In this document: positions 1 through 4,943 of the stretch, one piece after another
Position numbering within the stretch: the stretch's first letter is position 1
Layout: each line of letters starts with the position of its first letter
DNA from: Thermoproteati archaeon
GTDB lineage: Archaea; Thermoproteota; Thermoprotei_A; Marsarchaeales; UBA168
DNA length: 5,293 bases
Assembly: GCA_023256295.1 (NCBI GenBank)
Contig: JAGDXH010000047.1
Span: 233 to 5,525, forward strand
Reading direction: 5' to 3'
Notes under the pieces: generated by a model
What the model was told of the DNA's origin: nothing
Databases searched by the model: none
The model's input: only the letters and a program-made list of their open reading frames with translations
Translations under genes and position numbers: made by a program

Positions 1-1057
1 GCAGGGACTGAATCGACGGAGAAAGAAGAGCGCCTCCTATCCCTCCCGTCACGCTCCAAGCCAAGAGGTCCGTCATACCGACGGCGGACACGAAGAACAG
101 CATGCTCAGCGGAGAGAAGAGCGCAGAGAGCACGGCAGCTCTCTTCAGGCCCAGCCTCCTGACCAGACCGGCCGCCGGCATTATCAAGAAGACAGTTGCC
201 AGGGCGCTGAGGGAGACAAGCACCCCGTAGTCGACCGCGGACAACTTCAGCGAACTTATGACGTAGATGGAAACGTAAACTGTGGAGAGACCTGTGGCGA
301 TGCTTGCCAGAAGAGTGTAAAGAAGCAACTTCTTGGCCTCCCTGCCTGCCATCTTGTAGGCCCTCAGGATACCAGAAAAGGAGCCCAAGACAGAGCTGAA
401 GCTCCACCTGTCACTGGGGTCCGGACCGCGGTAGGTCTCCTCCAACTTCTTGCTCCTCCATACCGTAGCCACAAGTCCCAGCAAGCCGGAAACAAAAAAG
501 CCGATCTTCAAACCAGTCAGGGTGCCGAACCTCTCAACGAGAAGACCCCCCAGCGGGGGCGCAAGGACCATGGGAGTCGTGGTCACCAGCGTGAAGGAGG
601 CAAAACCGAGAGGCCTCATGGGAGGTTCCAGCGAGTCGTTTATCGTCGCGCTGAAGGCTGGCGAGTAGATCCCAGAAAGCGCGCCCACCGTTATGGGGAC
701 TAAGAGGAGCGGCCAAGAGAAGACGAAGACGTAAAGGAACGATGACGCCGCCGCCACGACGCTGAAAACCGCTATGACCCGTTTTCTGCCGTAGGCGTCT
801 GCGATCACCCCGCCCACCGCGTAGGCAAAGGCAGTTGCTAGCGAGCTGAACGCTGCCAAGAACCCAACCAGCTCAACCGGAGTACCCAACGCGTAGAAGA
901 ACAAGGAGGTGTAGGGATTCACCAGACCACCACCGATATTCCAAACAGCCGCGCTGAGGGCTAGTACCCATGAGTTGCGCGAAAAGTGAAGATGAAGCAA
1001 GGTAGCTCCCTCTTTGAACGGCTTATGAGCCTTGACCTGTTGGGCCACATGGGCCAT
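1..1057 (-). CDS. MFS transporter, C-terminus cut by window edge
   Basis: This is a secondary transporter of the major facilitator superfamily in the cytoplasmic membrane. Reading the minus strand from the ATG at 1057 gives 352 uninterrupted codons to the window edge, roughly ten of the usual twelve helices. The first helix ends in a short NPY segment (residues 47-49). The loop after helix 2 carries a clear MFS motif A: G82, G83, D87, G90, R91, K92, R93. A charged central loop at about 200-245 separates the two six-helix halves, and a weaker motif-A-like stretch (GLVRRLGLKR) lies at about 297-306. Residues 1-30 form a basic cytoplasmic tail. The ATG is 21 bases beyond the stop of the upstream permease gene and in the same frame, so it cannot extend past that stop. 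An adjacent TTG (1060) is the only other start before it. No Shine-Dalgarno is evident, so translation may be coupled. The substrate cannot be read from sequence. The missing part lies left of base 1. Confidence 0.9.
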   Translation of the reverse strand, partial: MAHVAQQVKAHKPFKEGATLLHLHFSRNSWVLALSAAVWNIGGGLVNPYTSLFFYALGTPVELVGFLAAFSSLATAFAYAVGGVIADAYGRKRVIAVFSVVAAASSFLYVFVFSWPLLLVPITVGALSGIYSPAFSATINDSLEPPMRPLGFASFTLVTTTPMVLAPPLGGLLVERFGTLTGLKIGFFVSGLLGLVATVWRSKKLEETYRGPDPSDRWSFSSVLGSFSGILRAYKMAGREAKKLLLYTLLASIATGLSTVYVSIYVISSLKLSAVDYGVLVSLSALATVFLIMPAAGLVRRLGLKRAAVLSALFSPLSMLFFVSAVGMTDLLAWSVTGGIGGALLSPSIQSL

Positions 1058-1078
1058 CAATGCCGCAAGGAAGGGATG

Positions 1079-1930
1079 CTAGCTCTGGCTGGGATAGAGC
1101 ACGCTGACGGAAACGAAGACCAGCAGCAAACCCAGCACCCCGTTGAGCGTCGCGGTCCCTATAAGGACGGAAAAAGCTATGACGACCACAGAATCCATGT
1201 TTGCTATCACGTTGACCAGGTTCAAGTTGGTGAACCTTGACGCAGACCTGTTGGCAATCGCCACGCTTTCAAGCTCAAGCTGGAAGCCAAAGACCACAAG
1301 GATCCCAGCACCGAGAGAGTAAAGCGACAGCTCAAGGCTGGGTGAAGCAGGCATCAACAGCAAGAAAGCGCCAAAAAGGACCGTCTGGATGAGAGAAGCC
1401 CAAAAGGCCTCGGCGCTCGGCTTGGAGAGCATCTGCGCTATGACCGCATAGCTGGCTACTCCGTAAACGAGAGTCAGCGTCAATCCCACAAACAGGATCC
1501 ATGCGTTAACGGACACTCCACTCATCTCGGCCAGGGTCATCCCGAGCACGGCAAGGAGCACGGCCGCCGTGGCTCTCTTCTTGGCAGAGGTACTCGGTCT
1601 ATACCTCAGCGCGGTCAGGCCGAAGAAGACGAGCATGGAGCTCGGTACGAACACGTAAGCCGAGTCAAGCTCTGTGTGCCTCATGACGTAGAGGAGTTCC
1701 GCGTTTGCCACGAAAAATGCGACCGCCCCAAGCACTATCATCTTGTTGGGTCTTTCCACCCTGCCTCTCGAACCGATCAGGGAGATGACCGCACCGATCC
1801 CGAAAAGCAATGTCCCAACCAGCGGGATGCTGTCTCCGCTCCTCATGGCAAGGTCAAGCAGGGATCCCCAGCCGCCGTAGAGCAGAGCACTCATCGCCGA
1901 TATGAGTACCATGCGCTGATGTTGTTGCAC
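1079..1930 (-). CDS. EamA/DMT-like 10-helix membrane permease
   Basis: This 283-residue, almost entirely hydrophobic protein has about ten predicted helices, near residues 8-27, 35-53, 63-83, 90-109, 117-136, 142-165, 176-193, 201-220, 236-258 and 262-279. The length, helix count, small-residue-rich helix 1 (SALLYGGWGSLL) and two-half pattern fit the drug/metabolite transporter (EamA-like) superfamily of small-molecule exporters and permeases. That assignment is by architecture, as no specific subfamily motif was recognised. The start is GTG at 1930, chosen because GAGGGG (1944-1939) lies 8 bases upstream. An internal ATG at codon 7 (1912) is the alternative but lacks that support. The gene begins 17 bases after the stop of the 499-residue gene and ends 21 bases before the MFS gene, so the three are probably cotranscribed. 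It could instead be an unrelated 10-helix membrane protein. The substrate is unknown. Confidence 0.65.
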   Translation of the reverse strand: MQQHQRMVLISAMSALLYGGWGSLLDLAMRSGDSIPLVGTLLFGIGAVISLIGSRGRVERPNKMIVLGAVAFFVANAELLYVMRHTELDSAYVFVPSSMLVFFGLTALRYRPSTSAKKRATAAVLLAVLGMTLAEMSGVSVNAWILFVGLTLTLVYGVASYAVIAQMLSKPSAEAFWASLIQTVLFGAFLLLMPASPSLELSLYSLGAGILVVFGFQLELESVAIANRSASRFTNLNLVNVIANMDSVVVIAFSVLIGTATLNGVLGLLLVFVSVSVLYPSQS

Positions 1931-1938
1931 GCGGCTTT

Positions 1939-1944
1939 CCCCTC
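1939..1944 (-). promoter_or_regulatory. Shine-Dalgarno site of the EamA-like gene
   Basis: On the minus strand GAGGGG sits 8 bases before the GTG at 1930, inside the 17-base gap after the preceding stop codon. It decides the GTG start over the internal ATG at 1912. Confidence 0.7.
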
Positions 1945-1947
1945 AAG

Positions 1948-3447
1948 CTAAACGGTGTGCTTGGGGCCTCTTCCCAGAGAGTGCCTAGAGATCTCAAGCA
2001 GTGAAGCGAAGGTGAGAGATCCCGCGACCAGCATTATCAAGACCGCCAAGAATGGGTTGAGGGTCACCCTGTAGTAATAGATGAAGGCGTTGGTGACGCT
2101 GACCACTATCATTATGGTAGCCGCGTAGGTGAGCCACCTGTCCCACTTCTCGACCTGCTCGTTGTGCTCCAGCTGATTGCTGGATTCCACCAAGCTCATC
2201 TTGTCGTTCAAGACCTTCTCAAGCACGTCTATCCCCATCTCCTCGTAAGCGACTTCCAGCGCAGCCCTTACACCGGTGATCGAGGCAAAGCGCATGGTGT
2301 AAAAGAAGTCAAGCTCAAGCGCAAGGGCCCGTTTGAGCTCCGGAGAAGAGAGCTTTCTTTCCTCGGGCCGATTGATCCACGTGCTGACCTCGGCCTCGTA
2401 CTCTCTCAAGAGAGCCACCTGCAACCTCAAGGGCTCGGTGTTGACCATATATTCCAAGACCGGCGATACCCACACATAGGTGGCTTGATCAGCCTCTGTT
2501 GCCCGCGTGTACTCGGACTCGTCTGCGAGGAACTTCCCCTTCATGTAAGAAAGGAGTTCGTCTTCTTCATCCTCGAGAGGAAAGCCGGTTATCCCCTCGA
2601 CGTAGCTCTGGGGGTTCTCCTGAAACAGCACGAGGTTGTTGTTGTGCGTTATGATGCTCTTTATGCCGCTCAGCATGGAGACGTCCGCGTTGAGCACCCT
2701 CCTGACTGTCTTGCCGTCGGCAGTTTCAAACGTCCAATCCAGGTCTGCCAACCCGTATACTTCCTCGTTCCTGAGCCCACTGCTCTGGACGTAGGTGTAG
2801 GCGTAGTGATCTACTATCACTGACTTCCAAGATCTTGCAGAAACTCTCTCCCTGATCCCCAGCAGCTCCAGCAGACCGATGACGAGTTCACTGGATTCCA
2901 GAGGTAGGGAGCCAGAGGGGCTCTCTAGCCTTCCGCCTTCTGCACCAGATCCACGACCTTGTGCATAGCCGTCGCTCCTCCTCACCAGATCAATGGACTG
3001 GTGGACGGTCATCTTTGCATCCACGTGCATGAGCAGGAACACGGCAACCGAGCCGTTATCAAATATCCTGACGAAGATCTCGACGGGAACTTCCCGCGGC
3101 AACAGATTGCACGCGAAGCTGAACCCAGAGACCTCCACGTAGATGCTCTTCATGACCTGCTCCTCTGGGAAGTTGTTCAGCTCGGAGCTCAGCAGAAGCA
3201 CAAGGGGAAGCGAGAGGTTGCTGGTCTGCCTGTGAGCGGAGCTCCCAGCCAAAGGCTGCCTGTCCTTCCGCATGCTGACGGGTAGGGCATAGGACAGCCT
3301 GACACCGCTGACCTTTCTGGACTGCTCCGAGACGGCCTCGTAGGGTTTCAGGAGATCCAGCTTCCTTTCCCCCAAGGCTGTCAGATCAGTCGTGTAGAGC
3401 AGCCCTATGGCATACAGCCTGACGGTCCCCGAGCTGTCCTGGGTCAA
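1948..3447 (-). CDS. Unrecognised 499-aa protein with two C-terminal membrane helices
   Basis: I do not recognise this family. Residues 1-155 and 205-340 look like soluble alpha/beta domains with alternating hydrophobic strands, for example around 80-88, 101-114, 120-145 and 207-220. They are joined by a Gly/Ser/Glu-rich linker at about 158-186. Residues 287-300 are strongly acidic. Residues 365-435 are largely helical and charged, leading straight into two hydrophobic helices at about 438-458 and 464-485 separated by a short turn (YRVTLNP). A basic tail ends the protein. A large soluble part followed by a long helix and a C-terminal helix pair resembles the overall plan of CorA-type channels, but no GMN motif is present, so that name is not justified. 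Weak similarity in plan to DUF155/RMD1 proteins is also possible. The start is a TTG at 3447, the first start after an in-frame TGA, with GGGGGTG 7 bases upstream. It heads the operon with the two transporters. Confidence 0.85.
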   Translation of the reverse strand: MTQDSSGTVRLYAIGLLYTTDLTALGERKLDLLKPYEAVSEQSRKVSGVRLSYALPVSMRKDRQPLAGSSAHRQTSNLSLPLVLLLSSELNNFPEEQVMKSIYVEVSGFSFACNLLPREVPVEIFVRIFDNGSVAVFLLMHVDAKMTVHQSIDLVRRSDGYAQGRGSGAEGGRLESPSGSLPLESSELVIGLLELLGIRERVSARSWKSVIVDHYAYTYVQSSGLRNEEVYGLADLDWTFETADGKTVRRVLNADVSMLSGIKSIITHNNNLVLFQENPQSYVEGITGFPLEDEEDELLSYMKGKFLADESEYTRATEADQATYVWVSPVLEYMVNTEPLRLQVALLREYEAEVSTWINRPEERKLSSPELKRALALELDFFYTMRFASITGVRAALEVAYEEMGIDVLEKVLNDKMSLVESSNQLEHNEQVEKWDRWLTYAATIMIVVSVTNAFIYYYRVTLNPFLAVLIMLVAGSLTFASLLEISRHSLGRGPKHTV

Positions 3448-3454
3448 GCCGTGG

Positions 3455-3461
3455 CACCCCC
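3455..3461 (-). promoter_or_regulatory. Shine-Dalgarno site deciding the TTG start at 3447
   Basis: The minus strand reads GGGGGTG, one mismatch from the archaeal consensus GGAGGTG, ending 7 bases before the TTG. No ATG or GTG occurs in frame between the upstream in-frame TGA (3477-3475) and this TTG, so the ribosome site is the main support for the unusual start codon. Confidence 0.65.
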
Positions 3462-3466
3462 AAGCG

Positions 3467-3487
3467 TCAAGACCTCAACGGTCTTCA
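3467..3487. repeat. Inverted repeat in predicted operon leader
   Basis: Arms TCAAGACC (3467-3474) and GGTCTTCA (3480-3487) flank the 5-base centre TCAAC. The inner 6 base pairs (AAGACC/GGTCTT) are perfect, then there is one mismatch and one more pair. On the minus-strand transcript this would be a stem-loop just after the predicted transcription start (about 3491) and 5 bases before the GGGGGTG ribosome site. It could instead be a DNA operator. Confidence 0.5.
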
Positions 3488-3510
3488 ATGCTCGGGGGAG
3501 ATGTGATGCC

Positions 3511-3518
3511 AATTAAAC
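3511..3518 (-). promoter_or_regulatory. TATA-like box of the minus-strand operon
   Basis: The minus strand reads GTTTAATT. If transcription begins at the usual archaeal distance, the start falls near 3491 (a G on that strand), giving a leader of about 44 bases that holds the inverted repeat and the Shine-Dalgarno site. The alternative AT-rich box at 3538-3530 on the same strand is less well placed. Confidence 0.4.
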
Positions 3519-3533
3519 CTGACGCAGGCTTAA
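3513..3533. repeat. 21-bp dyad spanning divergent promoter elements
   Basis: The left arm TTAAACCTG (3513-3521) and right arm CAGGCTTAA (3525-3533) match as inverted repeats at 8 of 9 positions around the centre ACG. The outer TTAA of each arm forms the core of a TATA-like box, one facing each gene. It could be an operator whose occupancy blocks both promoters, or simply a symmetric bidirectional promoter. Confidence 0.5.
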
Positions 3534-3537
3534 ATTT
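3528..3537 (+). promoter_or_regulatory. TATA-like box of the GNAT gene (leaderless)
   Basis: GCTTAAATTT begins 27 bases before the ATG at 3555. That spacing puts the transcription start at or within a few bases of the ATG, and no Shine-Dalgarno is visible in between, so a leaderless mRNA is expected. The same GCTTAA recurs at the same distance before the gene at 4470. Confidence 0.6.
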
Positions 3538-3554
3538 CGCCCGGCAGCGATCTC

Positions 3555-4226
3555 ATGGAGGTCGAGTACGCAGAGGTCGGACTCACGGACGCTGACCTCT
3601 TGGATCAAGTGCTGAAGCTATACTCCGAGGCCTTCTCAGGGAGACCCTGCGTGGCTCTTCCAAACTCGGACTTCATGGCGTATCTGCAGGAATTCCTGCA
3701 GAAAACCGACTTCGTCCCTCACTTGGGAGCATTTCTGACGAACGGAGAGAAGCACGTGGTTGCAGTACACGTCTTTGCGACCTACAGGGAGGGAGCAATC
3801 GGCTGGTACCTGATCACAGCTCCGGAAGCAAGGGGCCAAGGCTTGGCCAAGCGCATGCTGAAGGCAACCATCGACGCGGTCAGGAGGGATGTGAACTCAA
3901 GAGGCTGGAAGACCAAGCTCTACTACGCGGAGCTCGAGTATCCCTGTTCGCCTTGCTGGTGGGAAAAGATGGGATACACGCCTCTGGCGCAGGTCAGGTA
4001 TGCCCAACCACCGGTGAGGTGCGGCTGGCAAGAGGGATTCAGGCTCGGCGCGATACCGCTCTGGTGCCCACAGGAGATAACCGGCGACGACGTGCTATCC
4101 TTCGTGAGAAGGATATACTCCGAGGAGTACCAGATCCCGAACCTGGACAAGGAGGAACACTTCCAGCGCGTCAAAGAGGACTGCGAGAAGATGGCCCCAA
4201 TCAAGCTTGAGAGCTGTCCCTATTGA
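3555..4226 (+). CDS. GNAT-family N-acetyltransferase
   Basis: This cytoplasmic enzyme is predicted to transfer an acetyl group from acetyl-CoA to an amine; the acceptor is unknown. It has 223 residues. The GNAT core occupies about 1-147. Strands around 55-62 and 66-76 lead into strand 4 and the acetyl-CoA-binding motif A (ITAPEARGQGLAKRML, 87-102), with the pyrophosphate-binding R93-G94-Q95-G96-L97-A98 signature. The segment YYAELEYPCSPCWWEKMGY (123-141) then matches the usual end of the fold, where W/F-x-x-x-G-(F/Y) follows an active-site region. The remaining roughly 75 residues are an extension beyond a minimal GNAT domain. There are seven cysteines, including a C131-x-x-C134 pair. The ATG at 3555 was chosen because a TATA-like box sits at -27. 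It is divergent from the membrane operon and 243 bases from the next gene, so it is probably monocistronic. Confidence 0.87.
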   Translation: MEVEYAEVGLTDADLLDQVLKLYSEAFSGRPCVALPNSDFMAYLQEFLQKTDFVPHLGAFLTNGEKHVVAVHVFATYREGAIGWYLITAPEARGQGLAKRMLKATIDAVRRDVNSRGWKTKLYYAELEYPCSPCWWEKMGYTPLAQVRYAQPPVRCGWQEGFRLGAIPLWCPQEITGDDVLSFVRRIYSEEYQIPNLDKEEHFQRVKEDCEKMAPIKLESCPY

Positions 4227-4265
4227 GCAGTGCGATCGCAGAAGCAGGGAGCAGGAAACCGTCAG

Positions 4266-4294
4266 GCGGCATGAGGACAACCCCCTGAGGCCGC
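4266..4294. repeat. Possible hairpin downstream of GNAT gene
   Basis: GCGGC (4266-4270) can pair with GCCGC (4290-4294). After a 3x3 internal mismatch, AGG (4274-4276) can pair with CCT (4284-4286) around a 7-base loop. It lies 40 bases past the stop codon and might stabilise or end the GNAT transcript. No T tract follows directly. Confidence 0.3.
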
Positions 4295-4353
4295 GTGCAG
4301 GATTGGGAGCAACGTAGCGTTTTCTCCCGCAAGCTCACCACGTCTTGGTTCTC

Positions 4354-4372
4354 TCCCGCGCAGATGGCGGGA
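4354..4372. repeat. Perfect 6-bp hairpin with 7-base loop
   Basis: TCCCGC (4354-4359) and GCGGGA (4367-4372) are perfect inverted repeats around GCAGATG. An upstream copy of TCTCCCGC at 4323-4330 could pair with the same GCGGGA, so two exclusive pairings are possible in a transcript. Confidence 0.4.
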
Positions 4373-4442
4373 TGCCTGTCTTTCGAGGAACCTTGGCAGC
4401 AACTCTTTCCCCTTCAAAAAGCCCAATGGAGATGATGACTTA

Positions 4443-4452
4443 GCTTAATAAT
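4443..4452 (+). promoter_or_regulatory. TATA-like box of the nuclease gene (leaderless)
   Basis: GCTTAATAAT starts 27 bases before the ATG at 4470, the same offset as the box before the GNAT gene. It overlaps the alternative TTG start at 4452, which argues that this TTG is not used. Confidence 0.6.
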
Positions 4453-4469
4453 TGCCAAACGGCGGCATC

Positions 4470-4922
4470 ATGCTGACTTGGCAAGATCCCTTCTTCTTTG
4501 CAGACCTGGCCCTGGTCGCACTCATCCTGATCTTGGTCATCCGCTACGAGTCGGCCCTGCGTGGCATGCAGCTGCGGTTGCAGGACTCCATCAGGAAGGC
4601 CAGGATGGACTCAACGGAAAGGTCAGCCAGCGTGCTCGTGGGGAAGCTCAGCGAGGAGTTCGCACCAGTCTACCTTTCTTCCAAACTCCACGTCGACCCG
4701 AGAGACTTTCGCCATCTGGGTTCTCCCGTTGATTTCGTGGCATTCAGAGGACTTTCGGGCGAAGGAAGAGAACCTGTGGACATAGTTTTCATAGAGATCA
4801 AGGCTGGGAAGCCTTCCCTCTCACAAAGGGAACGCCGGGTCAAAGATGCAGTCGAATCAAAAAGGGTCAGCTACTTCGAGTTCGACATCGGGTCCCTTGC
4901 GAGAACCCGCACAAAGGCCTAA
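4470..4922 (+). CDS. Membrane-anchored nuclease related to archaeal Holliday junction resolvase
   Basis: This 150-residue protein has an N-terminal hydrophobic helix (about 8-24), a basic helical linker (25-52) and a compact nuclease-like domain. The domain shows SVLVGKLSEEFAP (54-66, with E62/E63), LGSPVDFVAF (83-92, with D88) and VFIEIKAGK (106-114, with E109 and K111). The acidic residue, then D, then E-x-K order is the PD-(D/E)XK arrangement. Together with the LGSPVDF and EIK-x-GK wording it matches the family described as endonucleases distantly related to archaeal Holliday junction resolvases (Endonuc_Holl, COG4741), whose members commonly carry an N-terminal helix and are about this long. 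The substrate and role are unknown. Whether the domain faces the cytoplasm or the exterior is not settled by sequence. The ATG at 4470 is preferred over the TTG at 4452, which lies inside the TATA-like box. A hydrolase gene follows after 21 bases. Confidence 0.85.
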   Translation: MLTWQDPFFFADLALVALILILVIRYESALRGMQLRLQDSIRKARMDSTERSASVLVGKLSEEFAPVYLSSKLHVDPRDFRHLGSPVDFVAFRGLSGEGREPVDIVFIEIKAGKPSLSQRERRVKDAVESKRVSYFEFDIGSLARTRTKA

Positions 4923-4924
4923 AT
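4917..4924 (+). promoter_or_regulatory. Candidate TATA-like box of the hydrolase gene
   Basis: GCCTAAAT lies at -27 to -20 from the ATG at 4944 and differs by one base from GCTTAAAT at the same position before the GNAT gene. It overlaps the TAA stop codon of the nuclease gene. No Shine-Dalgarno precedes this ATG, so a private leaderless promoter is plausible, though the overlap with a stop codon makes chance possible. Confidence 0.4.
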
Positions 4925-4943
4925 CCTGACCCCCGTCCTGCCC

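Larger units (their letters stand above)
4227..4469. other. Intergenic region without a supported gene
   Basis: This 243-base spacer holds a perfect 10-bp palindrome TGCGATCGCA (4231-4240) just after the GNAT stop, two possible hairpins (4266-4294 and 4354-4372), a repeated TCTCCCGC (4323-4330 and 4352-4359) and the promoter of the next gene. A 23-codon open frame at 4364-4435 has no ribosome site or recognisable product. No tRNA fold was found. Short T runs such as 4320-4323 might serve as an archaeal terminator for the GNAT gene, but none is convincing. Confidence 0.6.

Noticed and set aside
1948..2133. Naming the 499-residue protein as a CorA magnesium channel because of its C-terminal helix pair.
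   Set aside because: The GMN motif that defines CorA at the end of the first helix is absent, and the soluble part does not show recognisable CorA wording.
2164..2823. A 219-codon plus-strand frame opposite the 499-residue gene.
   Set aside because: It lies wholly antisense to a gene with a ribosome site and coherent membrane topology, and its translation shows no domain; it looks like a shadow of the codon bias on the other strand.
4201..4240. Two perfect 10-bp palindromes, TCAAGCTTGA (4201-4210) and TGCGATCGCA (4231-4240), close together at the end of the GNAT gene.
   Set aside because: About five such palindromes are expected by chance in a window this long, and the first is in coding sequence.
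4354..4372. Stem-loop with a 5-6 bp stem and 7-base loop, resembling a tRNA anticodon arm.
   Set aside because: The base corresponding to the invariant U33 is absent on either strand, and no acceptor stem or T-arm (GTTCRANNC) pairs around it.
4364..4435. A 23-codon ATG frame ending in TGA in the 4227-4469 spacer.
   Set aside because: It overlaps the hairpin, has no ribosome site or promoter at a useful distance, and its peptide shows no recognisable feature.
4265..4468. GGCGGCAT repeated at 4265-4272 and 4461-4468.
   Set aside because: An 8-base match in GC-rich sequence is weak, and the flanks do not match.
4432..4476. ATGATGA (4432-4438) followed by CTGA (4473-4476), resembling C and D boxes of an archaeal C/D sRNA.
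   Set aside because: No terminal stem brings the boxes together, no internal D'/C' pair is present, and the interval contains the TATA-like box and the ATG of the nuclease gene.
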